Source: Pedobacter sp. PACM 27299 (lineage in GTDB: Bacteria > Bacteroidota > Bacteroidia > Sphingobacteriales > Sphingobacteriaceae). Taken from it: a stretch of DNA of 64,000 nucleotides. The stretch is taken from contig NZ_CP012996.1 in NCBI RefSeq assembly GCF_001412655.1, positions 3,410,001 to 3,474,000 of the forward strand. Reading direction: 5' to 3'. The notes beneath the pieces were generated by a model, which ran no database searches, had not been told where the DNA came from, and saw only the letters and a program-made list of their open reading frames with translations. Position 1 is the first letter of the stretch. Every line of letters starts with the position of its first letter. Positions 8,391 through 17,094 of this stretch are shown here, piece after piece. The position numbers were made by a program, and so were the translations under genes.

Positions 8391-9953
8391 TTAGAATTGT
8401 GAATAGCCGGTAGTTTGAACCAAGGCTTTATTGTTGGTTAATGTAGCTCGATCTACAGGCCATAATAACTTATAAGCATCGGCCGCTGTTATCGCGGTAT
8501 TTGCATAGACAAAACTATCTCCCATACGTCTTAAATCGTACCAGCGCTTGCCTTCTCCAATAAACTCGAATAAGCGTTCTTGTAGAATTGCTTGTTTAAT
8601 ATTCGCATCACCAGGCATGTTAGGGAAGCCCTGAACAGCGGGATTATAATTTACACCATAAGCTCTGGCTCTTACCGCATTAATTTCGGCAGCAGGGCTT
8701 TCCCCCAACACTTCCTTAGCCTCAGCAAGTAACAACAGTAAATCTGCGTAACGATAAATAGGGTAGTCATTGGTATATTTTCTACTGGCGGCATCTTGCT
8801 GTCCCTGGAATTTCTTTAGGAAAACACCTGCCATAATATAATTTCCGGTAAGGGGCTTGCTATAAGCGGCTTGAATGGTTGCCAATTTACGGGTGTCTTT
8901 ATCATTGAACATTCTATAAACACCAATTCTTATAGGTGCACGTAACTGACCAGTGTAATTATCGGTAGTGACATTAAATTTTCTATTGGCCAGAGAATCA
9001 TAATAATTTGCAATTAAGCCCGTTTGAGGAGTAAATGATTCTGGAATAAAAGTCATTTCTGCTTCATTTAAGGCATATTTACTGGCCAGAATAAATTCAG
9101 CATTAGGTTTAGTAGAGAACAGATCTGCAAAGGGGCTGAGCGCAGAATTACTAGAAACAGTCACTAAATTTAAAGCTGGGACATTGGTTTGAATGTCTGT
9201 TAATGCTGTTTTTGCAGTAGTTGCATCCACCGAACCGCCAGTTCTGTGTGCAGTCCACAGGTAAACATCCGCTTTCAGCATTAAAGTCGCTGGCTTAGAC
9301 CAGTATCCTTTATTGTGCTTAATCGAATAATCTGTACCAAAGTTCTGGATCGATAAATCTATATCCTCTTTAATCATTTTCATCACATCTGCTGCAGGCG
9401 AAGCTGCTTTAGCAAGGTTAAAAAGATCCAGGTTAGCCGCATCAATAAAATCAGTGATGATCACTGTGTTTCCCCAACTGCGGTACAATTGATAATAATA
9501 ATAAGCACGCATTCCATAAGCGATGCCCAATTCATACTTTTTAGTCGCCTCAGTGACTACATTTCCGGTATTAAGCCTATGAATCAATAGGTTTAGCTGA
9601 TTGATATTGCTGTAGAAAGTACCGTAAGTAATCACTCCGGCGGCATCCAGCGTTAAAGTCTGCAGCCACATACGTTCTAATCCTTGTGACGCTTCACCAG
9701 TAAAAGAAGCACTGCTGCCTGGATCGTTCCCGAATATACCGGATCTCATCTCGCCAAGAAACATAAAATTCTTACTGTGTCCACGGAATTTACTATGAAT
9801 TCCTGCTACAAAAGCATCATACTGGTCGCTGGTTTTCCAGAAAGTATCATCACTCAGGTTGCTGATTGGTTTTAAATCCAAACTTTTCTTGCAAGCTCCA
9901 AGACTGCATACAAGTAAGGCAGCTGCAATTATATTTTTATAGTTATTTTTCAT
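8391..9953 (-). CDS. susD: SusD/RagB-family glycan-binding lipoprotein
   Basis: A surface lipoprotein that captures glycan and passes it to its SusC partner. The chosen ATG at 9953 gives 520 residues with a short Lys/Asn-rich n-region, a hydrophobic stretch and the lipobox SLGAC (Cys21) followed by KKSLDL, a usual start of mature SusD proteins; an ATG at 9965 would add only four residues. The mid-protein helical (TPR-like) region and the C-terminal motif with RLFEFIGEGKRWYDLRR are characteristic of SusD/RagB. It follows susC by about 20 nt. Its ligand is probably sialylated glycan or free sialic acid, inferred from the operon. Confidence 0.93.
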   Translation of the reverse strand: MKNNYKNIIAAALLVCSLGACKKSLDLKPISNLSDDTFWKTSDQYDAFVAGIHSKFRGHSKNFMFLGEMRSGIFGNDPGSSASFTGEASQGLERMWLQTLTLDAAGVITYGTFYSNINQLNLLIHRLNTGNVVTEATKKYELGIAYGMRAYYYYQLYRSWGNTVIITDFIDAANLDLFNLAKAASPAADVMKMIKEDIDLSIQNFGTDYSIKHNKGYWSKPATLMLKADVYLWTAHRTGGSVDATTAKTALTDIQTNVPALNLVTVSSNSALSPFADLFSTKPNAEFILASKYALNEAEMTFIPESFTPQTGLIANYYDSLANRKFNVTTDNYTGQLRAPIRIGVYRMFNDKDTRKLATIQAAYSKPLTGNYIMAGVFLKKFQGQQDAASRKYTNDYPIYRYADLLLLLAEAKEVLGESPAAEINAVRARAYGVNYNPAVQGFPNMPGDANIKQAILQERLFEFIGEGKRWYDLRRMGDSFVYANTAITAADAYKLLWPVDRATLTNNKALVQTTGYSQF

Positions 9954-9974
9954 GATGTTTATCATCTAGGTTAG

Positions 9975-12900
9975 TTAAAAGGAAACTTCAAAGCCAAACA
10001 CAAAGGATCTTGCAGTAGGATACGCGCCTAAATAAACGCCGGTAAGTTTGTTATCGGCATCTAAAGGTGCTTCCGGAGAGGATCCAGTAAACTTGGTGAT
10101 GTAGAAAAGGTTAGTTCCTGTCGCATAAATTCTTGAATGTGATAAGATTTTAGATTTTGCCATTAGTGATTTTGGCAGGCTGTAAGAAAGTGTCAATTCT
10201 CTCAGCGCCAGATAATCACCTTTTTCATACAGCAAGGAGTTGTTTCCATTCAAATTAGCCGCTGCATTATTTGCTCTTGTATAATTTTGTTTAGAGCCTT
10301 GTACCTGATCGGCATAATACACCTTAGGAATATCAGTAACAGTATTATTTGGGTTCCATGCGTCTTTGATCAAATCCGTATAGTTAAATGTTCCCTGATA
10401 GTTTCCAAGTGTACGGGCTAACAGGTCATTGTAAACCGTATGACCTAATGCAAACTCAAATCTGGTATATAAAGTAATTCCTTTATAAGCTGCAGTCGCA
10501 TTAAAACCACCAGTCCATTTTGGTGCAGTATTTCCTAAATATACTTGATCTCTTGAATCGATAATATTATCACCATTTACATCCAGCCAGTTGACATCAC
10601 CAGGTTCAATTCTACCTGATCCGGCACTGCCTTTTGGTAAGTTTATTCCGGTAACATTCGCAATGGCATCAGTTCTATTACCTGCAATGCGATCTACTTC
10701 TGCCTGATCTTTAAAGATAGATACCTGTTTGAAGCCATAAATATCACCGATTGACTGACCTTCCTGAAGACCTCCTACCCATTTCAATTGTCCAGATTTA
10801 GCGTCATACACCTGCAAACCACCTTGTCTGTTGTTTTCATTTCCATTGAAAGGAAGTTTCAACACCTTGTTTTTCACATAACTGGCATTCGCACCCAGAT
10901 TTAACGTAAAACCGGCTGTAGTGCTCAATACCCTTGCATTTACAGCAAACTCATATCCTTTATTCTGTAGGGTACCAGCGTTTGTTTTTAGTGGCGGATA
11001 ACCGGTATAATCAGGCAGTAGTAGATTTGTTAATAAATCTGATGTTCTACGGTCATAATAATCAAACAATAAAGTAATTCTATCCTGTAATAAACCAAGG
11101 TCTAAACCTGCGCCTAAAGTCTTGCTGCGTTCCCATCTCAGATCCTGATTGGCTAATTTATCATGGAAGAATCCACCAGCACCATCATAATTTGCTGGAG
11201 AAGTGTATACACCCTGTGTTTCGTATCTGCCCAAACCAGCAATGTTACCATTCACACCATAACTCAATCTAGGTTTTAAAGTAGAAACATATTTATTGAT
11301 GCCTGAATTCACATAGAAATTCTCTTTTTGAACATTCCATCCTGCGGAGACACCAGGGAAATAACCCCATTTATGTTGATCAGGTAAGCTGGAAGCGCCA
11401 TCTGCACGAATTACTGCTGTGAATAAGTACTTCTGATCAAAATCATACGCAAATCTTCCGAAGAAGGAATTGATGCGGTAAACGGATTTATCACTGTAAT
11501 TTGCTTTTTCTCCATTTACTGTTGCGGGAAAAACGGTAGAAGCATTGATGGTAGGAATTTCATCTGTTGGAGCATTCTGTCCATACAACTGAGAATTATT
11601 GGTTTTAATCTGGAAGGTTTCCGCGCCAGTCATCGCTGTAAAATTGTGTTGATTTAAGGACTTATTATAGTTTAAAATACCGTTAAATTGAGTCTGAAAA
11701 TCTCTTCTTAACTTGTTGATCGCGTCCCTGCTGCTGCTGTTTAAGGACTGCGGACTAGCGAAAATATTGGTATATAGCTGTGTAGATTTCTGAAAAGACT
11801 CATCTTTTCTATCTAAAAGGTATGCATTTGCTGTTCCTTTGAAATATAAGCCCGGTAATAAATCCCATTTCACAGAACCATTTACCACTACTTTATTCAC
11901 CTCATTGTGTCGGTCTAGTCTACCCAACCAGTATAATGGGTTACCATCACTGGCACTATTTCCAGGATTTGGCTGTGTTTTAGCTTCATCAATCCATGGG
12001 TTAAATGTTGGCCAGATTGCCATACTTCTGTATAGTGAATTAACTTCACCACCAATTGTACCCGTTTGAGACGAAGTAGAAAGTGTAGTACCTCCAGCAA
12101 TTTCGATGTTTGGTTTGACTTTATAAGATCCGTTGATATCAGCTGTGTATCGTTTGTATTGAGAACCTACGATTACACCATCTTCATTATAAGAATCAAA
12201 AGCGGCAAAAAATTTACCTTTGTCATTTCCACCATTTGCACTGATGTAATGATCTTTAGTATAAGTATTTCTGAACACCAAGTCTTCAATTTCACCACCA
12301 TGATCTTTAAACATGATTTGATTGCCCTCAGCAAATGGATCATTCATCACTTCCCATCCAGCTGGCAATATAGTAGTGCCTGGAGTATAAGACCTGATGT
12401 CGAAACTAGCCAGATTGGCTGCATCGGTTAATAGGCCTAATCCTCTAGAACCATTCACTTGTGCCAATGTTCTACCGGCATTCTTGTACCCCAGACGGGT
12501 ATAGTAAATATAGTCTTTAGCATCTAAATAGTTATAGCCCTCTCTTCTCACATTGTAACCACCAGTAAATTTATACTTAATCTCTGCAGCACCTGCTGAC
12601 CCTGTCTTGGTGGTGATCAGAATTACGCCGTTGTTTGCTCTGGCACCATAAATTGCGGTTGAAGCTGCATCTTTAAGCACTTCCATTGATTGAATGTTTT
12701 CAGAAGAAATGTCATCGTAATCCCTGATTACCCCATCTACAATCACTAATGGAGTTCCTGGAGAATTGATAGAAGCACCGCCTCTTAGAAATACAGTTGG
12801 ACCAACACCTGGCTGTCCGCTTTTACTAATTGCCTGTACGCCGGCAATGGTACCTTGTAAAGCGGAGCCCACATTGGCACGTGGAGCATTTGCCAGCACT

Positions 12901-13289
12901 TCTTTATCTAGTTTTGCAATAGAGTTAGTAACGGTACGGCGGTTTTGCGTACCATACCCCACCACTACCACTTCATCAAGATTGGCATTGGCTGGTTTCA
13001 TCACTACTTTTAAATTGGTGTTATTGCCTACTTTTTGTTCTTGAGTTAGGTACCCAACGTAAGTAAACACGAGTATGTCGTTTGAACTAGCTTCGATGAT
13101 GAATTTTCCATTGACATCTGTTTGCCCACCCGATTTTGTTCCTTTTATTGAAATGCTGACGCTTGGAATCCCTTGTCCGTCATCTTCGCCAGTAACCGTG
13201 CCGGTTACCTTTTTGTTTTGTGCAAATGCGCCTATAAAGGAGGATAGGCAGCACACTAAAACAACTGTTTTTAGGTAAAACTGTTTCAT
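9975..13289 (-). CDS. susC: SusC/RagA-family TonB-dependent outer-membrane transporter
   Basis: The 1104-residue protein has a signal peptide ending at GAFAQ, an N-terminal carboxypeptidase-regulatory-like beta-sandwich (about 28-97), a plug domain (about 115-230) with the SusC signature YGARANNGVILITTK, and a large beta-barrel ending in FVFGFEVSF with a terminal Phe. No extra N-terminal STN signalling domain is present, so control by a FecR/sigma pair is not expected; this agrees with the divergent GntR regulator. It imports oligosaccharide or sialic acid through the outer membrane using TonB energy and heads the operon. Plug and C-terminus are intact. Confidence 0.95.
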   Translation of the reverse strand: MKQFYLKTVVLVCCLSSFIGAFAQNKKVTGTVTGEDDGQGIPSVSISIKGTKSGGQTDVNGKFIIEASSNDILVFTYVGYLTQEQKVGNNTNLKVVMKPANANLDEVVVVGYGTQNRRTVTNSIAKLDKEVLANAPRANVGSALQGTIAGVQAISKSGQPGVGPTVFLRGGASINSPGTPLVIVDGVIRDYDDISSENIQSMEVLKDAASTAIYGARANNGVILITTKTGSAGAAEIKYKFTGGYNVRREGYNYLDAKDYIYYTRLGYKNAGRTLAQVNGSRGLGLLTDAANLASFDIRSYTPGTTILPAGWEVMNDPFAEGNQIMFKDHGGEIEDLVFRNTYTKDHYISANGGNDKGKFFAAFDSYNEDGVIVGSQYKRYTADINGSYKVKPNIEIAGGTTLSTSSQTGTIGGEVNSLYRSMAIWPTFNPWIDEAKTQPNPGNSASDGNPLYWLGRLDRHNEVNKVVVNGSVKWDLLPGLYFKGTANAYLLDRKDESFQKSTQLYTNIFASPQSLNSSSRDAINKLRRDFQTQFNGILNYNKSLNQHNFTAMTGAETFQIKTNNSQLYGQNAPTDEIPTINASTVFPATVNGEKANYSDKSVYRINSFFGRFAYDFDQKYLFTAVIRADGASSLPDQHKWGYFPGVSAGWNVQKENFYVNSGINKYVSTLKPRLSYGVNGNIAGLGRYETQGVYTSPANYDGAGGFFHDKLANQDLRWERSKTLGAGLDLGLLQDRITLLFDYYDRRTSDLLTNLLLPDYTGYPPLKTNAGTLQNKGYEFAVNARVLSTTAGFTLNLGANASYVKNKVLKLPFNGNENNRQGGLQVYDAKSGQLKWVGGLQEGQSIGDIYGFKQVSIFKDQAEVDRIAGNRTDAIANVTGINLPKGSAGSGRIEPGDVNWLDVNGDNIIDSRDQVYLGNTAPKWTGGFNATAAYKGITLYTRFEFALGHTVYNDLLARTLGNYQGTFNYTDLIKDAWNPNNTVTDIPKVYYADQVQGSKQNYTRANNAAANLNGNNSLLYEKGDYLALRELTLSYSLPKSLMAKSKILSHSRIYATGTNLFYITKFTGSSPEAPLDADNKLTGVYLGAYPTARSFVFGFEVSF

Positions 13290-13310
13290 ACTATTGGTTT
13301 TTGGTTAGCA

Positions 13311-13325
13311 TTATGTTATACATAA
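13311..13325. promoter_or_regulatory. Putative GntR operator, copy 1
   Basis: The inverted repeat TTATG-N5-CATAA lies 22 nt upstream of the susC start. Its right part belongs to a 12-mer TTATACATAATA (13316-13327) found again exactly at 13446-13457. A FadR-type regulator encoded alongside is the natural candidate to bind it. Confidence 0.55.
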
Positions 13326-13390
13326 TACCACTAAGTTGAGATAAATATTATTTGAAAGCAAGAATTATTTATGATTTTTTTATTGGCATT

Positions 13391-13422
13391 TTTGATAAAC
13401 CGCTTTATTAGTGTTAATTTAG
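13391..13422 (+). promoter_or_regulatory. Candidate promoter of the GntR regulator gene
   Basis: TTTG (13391-13394), a 20-nt spacer and TAATTTAG (13415-13422) match the Bacteroidota consensus TTTG / TAnnTTTG with one mismatch in the -7 box. Transcription would start just before the second operator copy at 13441-13457, a good position for autorepression. Confidence 0.4.
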
Positions 13423-13440
13423 AGGTATACTCTCACAATT

Positions 13441-13457
13441 TATTATTATACATAATA
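13441..13457. promoter_or_regulatory. Putative GntR operator, copy 2
   Basis: The palindrome TATTAT-N5-ATAATA contains the same 12-mer TTATACATAATA as copy 1, 130 bp away. It directly abuts the first possible ATG (13457) of the regulator, which favours the later ATG at 13490 as the real start or implies repression by blocking early transcription. Confidence 0.55.
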
Positions 13458-14161
13458 TGGACAGCAGCATAGTGAATACATTTATCCAGATGGATACCAG
13501 CAGTTTGGTAGATAAGGTAGAAGCCAATCTTGTACAGTTACTGGTAGACAGGAAGTTGAAAATCGGAGATGTCATTCCTACAGAAATAGATTTATCAAAA
13601 AATCTTGGCGTAAGCCGCACCGTTACCCGCGAAGCTTTATTGAGATTAAGAATGAGGGGGCTAATAGAGACGAAAAAAAAGAAGGGCTCTGTGATTACCA
13701 GCCCAGATATTTTCAGCATCATAGGTAAATCCATGGATCCACATTTACTGGATCAGGAAACCTTAAAAGAGATCTTTGAAATGCGTCTTGTTTTAGAGAT
13801 AGGCATGGCTGATTTTCTCTTTCAAAACATCAACCCTGAACACATTAAAGAGCTAAAGGAAATCGTTAAAAATGAACCTGACACCTCCGAAGATTACGTT
13901 TTTCATATAGATCATGAGATTACCTTTCATGGGAAATTGTATGAAATCACTGGAAATCAAACTTTAAAGAAGTTCCAAAAGCTATTACTTCCAGTTTTTG
14001 ATTACGTACATAATAGTGGATTATTAAAGAAACAGGCAACCATCAAGAAATTCGTTTCCCACAAAGGCCTTGTGGATATCCTGGAGAACGGCTCTCCAGA
14101 ACTATTTAGAAATGCGATGCGGAATCACCTGGAGAATCACTTTTTAAGAATTTTCAGCTAA
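13457..14161 (+). CDS. GntR-family regulator, FadR subfamily (NanR-like role)
   Basis: A 234-residue cytoplasmic regulator with an N-terminal winged helix (about 12-80) containing the GntR signature GDVIPTEIDLSKNLGVSRTV and REALLRLRMRGLIE, and a C-terminal all-helical FCD effector domain with candidate metal ligands such as Asp and His in DHEITFH. FadR-type regulators bind palindromic operators as dimers and release them on binding a sugar acid. It is transcribed away from susC across a 167-bp spacer with two matching palindromes, so it probably controls the sialic-acid operon and itself, as NanR does in E. coli. An ATG at 13490 fits the start of the HTH domain about as well as 13457. Confidence 0.88.
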   Translation: MDSSIVNTFIQMDTSSLVDKVEANLVQLLVDRKLKIGDVIPTEIDLSKNLGVSRTVTREALLRLRMRGLIETKKKKGSVITSPDIFSIIGKSMDPHLLDQETLKEIFEMRLVLEIGMADFLFQNINPEHIKELKEIVKNEPDTSEDYVFHIDHEITFHGKLYEITGNQTLKKFQKLLLPVFDYVHNSGLLKKQATIKKFVSHKGLVDILENGSPELFRNAMRNHLENHFLRIFS

Positions 14162-14183
14162 ATCCTTGAAAGAGGAACAAAAT

Positions 14184-15002
14184 ATGGAGAAACAGAAAAA
14201 ACAGGATTGGCGGGAAAAGCTCCATGAAATTATTTATGAGTCTAACACTTATGCCGGTAAAGCATTTGATGTCGCCTTACTGATTGCCATCTTTGCCAGC
14301 ATTCTGATTGTGATGCTGGATAGCGTAAACGGCTATCATCAAAAGTATGGTGGGTTATTCTCTATTATAGAATGGACTTTCACTGTTTTGTTCACCATAG
14401 AGTATATCCTGAGGCTCATTATTATCAAACATCCTATTAATTACATCAAAAGCCCATTGGGAATTGTGGATTTACTGGCACTGATTCCTTCCTATCTGAG
14501 TGTAATTTTTGTTGGCGGACAATCTCTCCTTGCCCTTCGCGCCTTAAGGTTACTTCGTGTATTCCGAATTTTCAAACTGGGAAGATACCTTTCGGAAATG
14601 AAATTCCTAACCGTAGCACTCCGGGGAAGTATGCGAAAAATCAGCATCTTCATGCTTACAGTACTGGCTCTTGTGGTTGTTCTTGGTTCTATTATGTATT
14701 TGGTAGAAAATCGTGAGAATGGATTTTCCAGCATCCCTGAGAGTATTTACTGGGCAATTGTGACCATTACTACTGTTGGTTACGGGGATATTTCACCTGT
14801 TACCCCTTTGGGGAAATTTGTAGCTTCTTTAATCATGCTCACTGGTTATGCCATTATTGCCGTACCCACAGGGATTATTACCACTGAGATGGCTGTTGCC
14901 GCCAGAAAGAAGGGTTTTCATCATGAAGTTTGTCCGGGTTGTGGCCGGGAAGGCCACGATGACGATGCTAAATACTGTAAATATTGTGCAACAAAACTTT
15001 AG
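14184..15002 (+). CDS. Voltage-gated-like K+ channel with C-terminal zinc ribbon
   Basis: The 272-residue protein has a six-helix channel layout: S1-S3, an arginine-rich S4 (LRALRLLRVFRIFKL), a pore loop with the K+ selectivity filter TTVGYGD (about 196-202) and S6. After S6 comes a short linker and a zinc ribbon with Cys near 250, 253, 265 and 268 (CPGCG...CKYC), an uncommon C-terminus for a Kv-type channel. I chose the ATG at 14184, preceded by AGAGG 8 nt upstream; a TTG at 14166 in the same frame is less likely. It lies 22 nt after the GntR gene and may be cotranscribed. The zinc ribbon may act in assembly or redox sensing; that is inference. Confidence 0.88.
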   Translation: MEKQKKQDWREKLHEIIYESNTYAGKAFDVALLIAIFASILIVMLDSVNGYHQKYGGLFSIIEWTFTVLFTIEYILRLIIIKHPINYIKSPLGIVDLLALIPSYLSVIFVGGQSLLALRALRLLRVFRIFKLGRYLSEMKFLTVALRGSMRKISIFMLTVLALVVVLGSIMYLVENRENGFSSIPESIYWAIVTITTVGYGDISPVTPLGKFVASLIMLTGYAIIAVPTGIITTEMAVAARKKGFHHEVCPGCGREGHDDDAKYCKYCATKL

Positions 15003-15814
15003 AATTCCATACCAGAAAACCATTTCTGATAAAGTTGATCATAAATTCCGTTCTCTCTAAGCAATTTCAAAGCCTCATTGAGCTGGTCTTTCAATTCAAG
15101 GTCTCCTTTTTTCATAGCAATGGCATATTGTGAATCAGTACCTGGTAAAAACAGTCCGATTTTTAACTTTTCATTGTTTTGCAGAAAACCATTGGCAATT
15201 GGTGAATCATCAATTAAGGCATCAATTTCGCCAGATTCCAATTGTTCGTATAGTTCTTTATTGGTGTCAGCGTGCACCATATTTGCTTCAGGAAATTTAG
15301 TATGCACATGACGTTCTGCTTCTGCCGCAATCCTTACTCCAATTCGTTTCTCTTTAAAATCCTTTACTTCATTGATCTGCACATCAGCAGCAGCCACTAC
15401 TGCGCATAACCTGAAGTGTAAATAAGGTTCTGTAAATTCAAGGATGTGTTTACGGGTAGCAGTCATCGTTACTGCAGAGCAGATCAAATCCAATTCACCT
15501 TTAAATAATTTCCCAAGGATTTTCTTCCATAAAGAAACTTCATACTGTATTTCAAAATCAAGTTGCTTGGCAATTTCGCTAAGCAGATCTACTTCAAAAC
15601 CTTCAAATCTTTCAGAATTATAGTCTGAGTGCATTGGGAAGGGTGCGGCAGAGTCTAAACCGACTTTTAATACTCTCTTTAAGGCCATATTCAATTGGGG
15701 GATTAAGGGTTTAGGCGCGGCTAATTTACGATTGTAAAAGCAATTTATTCCTATACCAATTATAAAGAATGTGATGCTGGTAGAGATACAGCGGACAAAA
15801 CCAAGATAAGGCAA
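14999..15814 (-). CDS. Membrane-anchored family 3 solute-binding protein, no ABC partners nearby
   Basis: The 271-residue protein begins with a hydrophobic segment (about 8-26) ending NCFYNRKLA, with no clear cleavage site or lipobox, followed by a periplasmic amino-acid-binding fold. Family features are the KVGLDSAAPFPM opening, FEGFEVDLLSEIAKQL, the LDLICSAVTMTATR turn, FTEPY and the terminal YDQLYQKWF. Such proteins bind amino acids or small polar ligands. No permease or ATPase gene is adjacent, so it may act as a sensor or an unlinked transporter subunit. Its stop codon overlaps the K+ channel stop by 4 nt, the genes converging. Prokaryotic glutamate receptors join this fold to a K+ channel, which makes the pairing worth noting. 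Confidence 0.78.
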   Translation of the reverse strand: MPYLGFVRCISTSITFFIIGIGINCFYNRKLAAPKPLIPQLNMALKRVLKVGLDSAAPFPMHSDYNSERFEGFEVDLLSEIAKQLDFEIQYEVSLWKKILGKLFKGELDLICSAVTMTATRKHILEFTEPYLHFRLCAVVAAADVQINEVKDFKEKRIGVRIAAEAERHVHTKFPEANMVHADTNKELYEQLESGEIDALIDDSPIANGFLQNNEKLKIGLFLPGTDSQYAIAMKKGDLELKDQLNEALKLLRENGIYDQLYQKWFSGMEF

Positions 15815-15932
15815 TGAAAAAGAGTCGGTTATTCGGAATGTAAAAAAAACAGTAACGATATCAGTCGGGGGTATTAAAAAGAATCATTACCTTCATACCA
15901 TATTTTATTATCAACTTTAAATAGCAATACGT

Positions 15933-16031
15933 ATGGTAGCTTTCTTACTTTCGCTTGTGGTGATCATTATGGTGTCCGCATATTATCTATCCTTTATTAA
16001 AAGACCTGTAGATACAAGCGATCCTCATTAG
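15933..16031 (+). CDS. Small single-pass membrane protein, 32 residues
   Basis: The frame ATG(15933)-TAG(16031) encodes 32 residues. A hydrophobic stretch of about 18 residues (VAFLLSLVVIIMVSAYYL) is followed by a short polar tail SFIKRPVDTSDPH, consistent with one membrane helix. The case for a real gene is its position: it lies in the spacer between two divergent units, and a rho-independent terminator on the same strand begins 12 nt after its stop. I recognise no family. It could be a small regulator of a membrane complex; nothing in the sequence shows which. Confidence 0.45.
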   Translation: MVAFLLSLVVIIMVSAYYLSFIKRPVDTSDPH

Positions 16032-16042
16032 TTATATTTTAC

Positions 16043-16078
16043 ACATTGCTTTCTAGTATTTTAGGAAGCAATGTTTTT
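16043..16078 (+). terminator. Rho-independent terminator after the 32-residue gene
   Basis: The stem ACATTGCTT / AAGCAATGT is extended inward by T-G, C-G and T-A pairs and followed by TTTTTAT on the plus strand. It overlaps the last codons of the minus-strand DUF2314 gene and has no other upstream plus-strand gene to serve. Confidence 0.65.
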
Positions 16079-16942
16079 ATCGTACACTCCTATCACTTTC
16101 CAACCTTGGCTGGTTTTAATGGTCAGCAGTTTTTGTGTACTCACTACTCCATTAGGAAAAGTACAGACTTCTGTCACGATACAGGCATCCTCATTAAATT
16201 GCTCCCTTTTAGTAAATGCACGCTTTGCATGAGATAAATCTGGCATTCCACATTTCTGCAGACTTTCTATATAAGCGGCCTCCAGCACTTCTGACGTTTC
16301 CTGAATCAGGTCAAAATCAGCCATATTGACTTCCCCCAAAACCATGCGCGCTTCTTCCCGGAAATCTTTACAAATAATTGCTGCCTGGAGATCTTTGTTT
16401 GTGTAAGCTTGTTCTAAAGCAGTGATGGCTCCTTCCGGTGTATTAAAGTCCGGGATAAAATGATCTGCTCCGGCATCTATGGCAATACCGATGGACTCAT
16501 CAAAGAATTGTTTTTCTACCTGCGGCAGTCCATCGCGAATTGCCCGAATGGTATATCCGCCAAGTAAAGTGCCTTGTTCTACAATCATCCAATCAGAGAT
16601 TAAAGACCTGCCAACTCCAATTTCCTGTCCCAATTTTATGTTTTTCACCTGAATCGGTTCATTGCCCACTTTTCCATAAAAGTTTCCTTCCTCATCAAAA
16701 TCTGGCGCTGATAGCCATAGGTGTTCTACACGCCCCTCATCCTTTACCTTTACTTTTATCGAAAAATAATCCTGACCTAAGGTTGGTCTTTTCAGGTGTT
16801 CCTCAAAATACCACAGTGTTAATCTTGCTTTTTCTGTTGCCCAACTCAGCTCAGCAGCTTCTCTGGGAATATACCCGAGACCAAATTCTTTTTCTCCTCC
16901 TGTTGACTTGCCTTTTCTAAAAAATGACGATAAGAAACCCAT
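16061..16942 (-). CDS. DUF2314-domain protein
   Basis: A soluble protein of 293 residues from the ATG at 16942; an in-frame extension to 17089 has low-complexity AT-rich coding and would overlap the promoter of the next gene, so I reject it. The N-terminus MGFLSSFFRKG is short and basic and is followed by a DUF2314-like region with FSIKVKVKDEGRVEHLW and the typical SLISDWMIVEQGTLLGGYT. The C-terminal half resembles an NTF2-like or SnoaL-like fold (long helix, then ACIVTEVCTFPNG and WKVIGVYDKN). Its biochemical function is unknown. It converges on the small membrane protein gene and diverges from the hexosaminidase. Confidence 0.7.
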   Translation of the reverse strand: MGFLSSFFRKGKSTGGEKEFGLGYIPREAAELSWATEKARLTLWYFEEHLKRPTLGQDYFSIKVKVKDEGRVEHLWLSAPDFDEEGNFYGKVGNEPIQVKNIKLGQEIGVGRSLISDWMIVEQGTLLGGYTIRAIRDGLPQVEKQFFDESIGIAIDAGADHFIPDFNTPEGAITALEQAYTNKDLQAAIICKDFREEARMVLGEVNMADFDLIQETSEVLEAAYIESLQKCGMPDLSHAKRAFTKREQFNEDACIVTEVCTFPNGVVSTQKLLTIKTSQGWKVIGVYDKNIAS

Positions 16943-17037
16943 GAGCGTGTAATTTTTGGTTATATAAATATAATTATTTCTTTTAAAATTAATAAAATAA
17001 ATTTGATGGTTTCTATCGAAACTAAATTTAATGGCAG

Positions 17038-17067
17038 TTTCTTTTGTCCTTATAATCCGTAAATTTG
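17038..17067 (+). promoter_or_regulatory. Promoter of the GH20 gene
   Basis: TAAATTTG (17060-17067) is a perfect Bacteroidota -7 box, with TTTC at 17038-17041 as a -33 box 18 nt upstream. It predicts a leader of about 20 nt and supports the ATG at 17095 as the start. Confidence 0.5.
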
Positions 17068-17094
17068 GAATACACAAACCTGAAACCAAAAATC

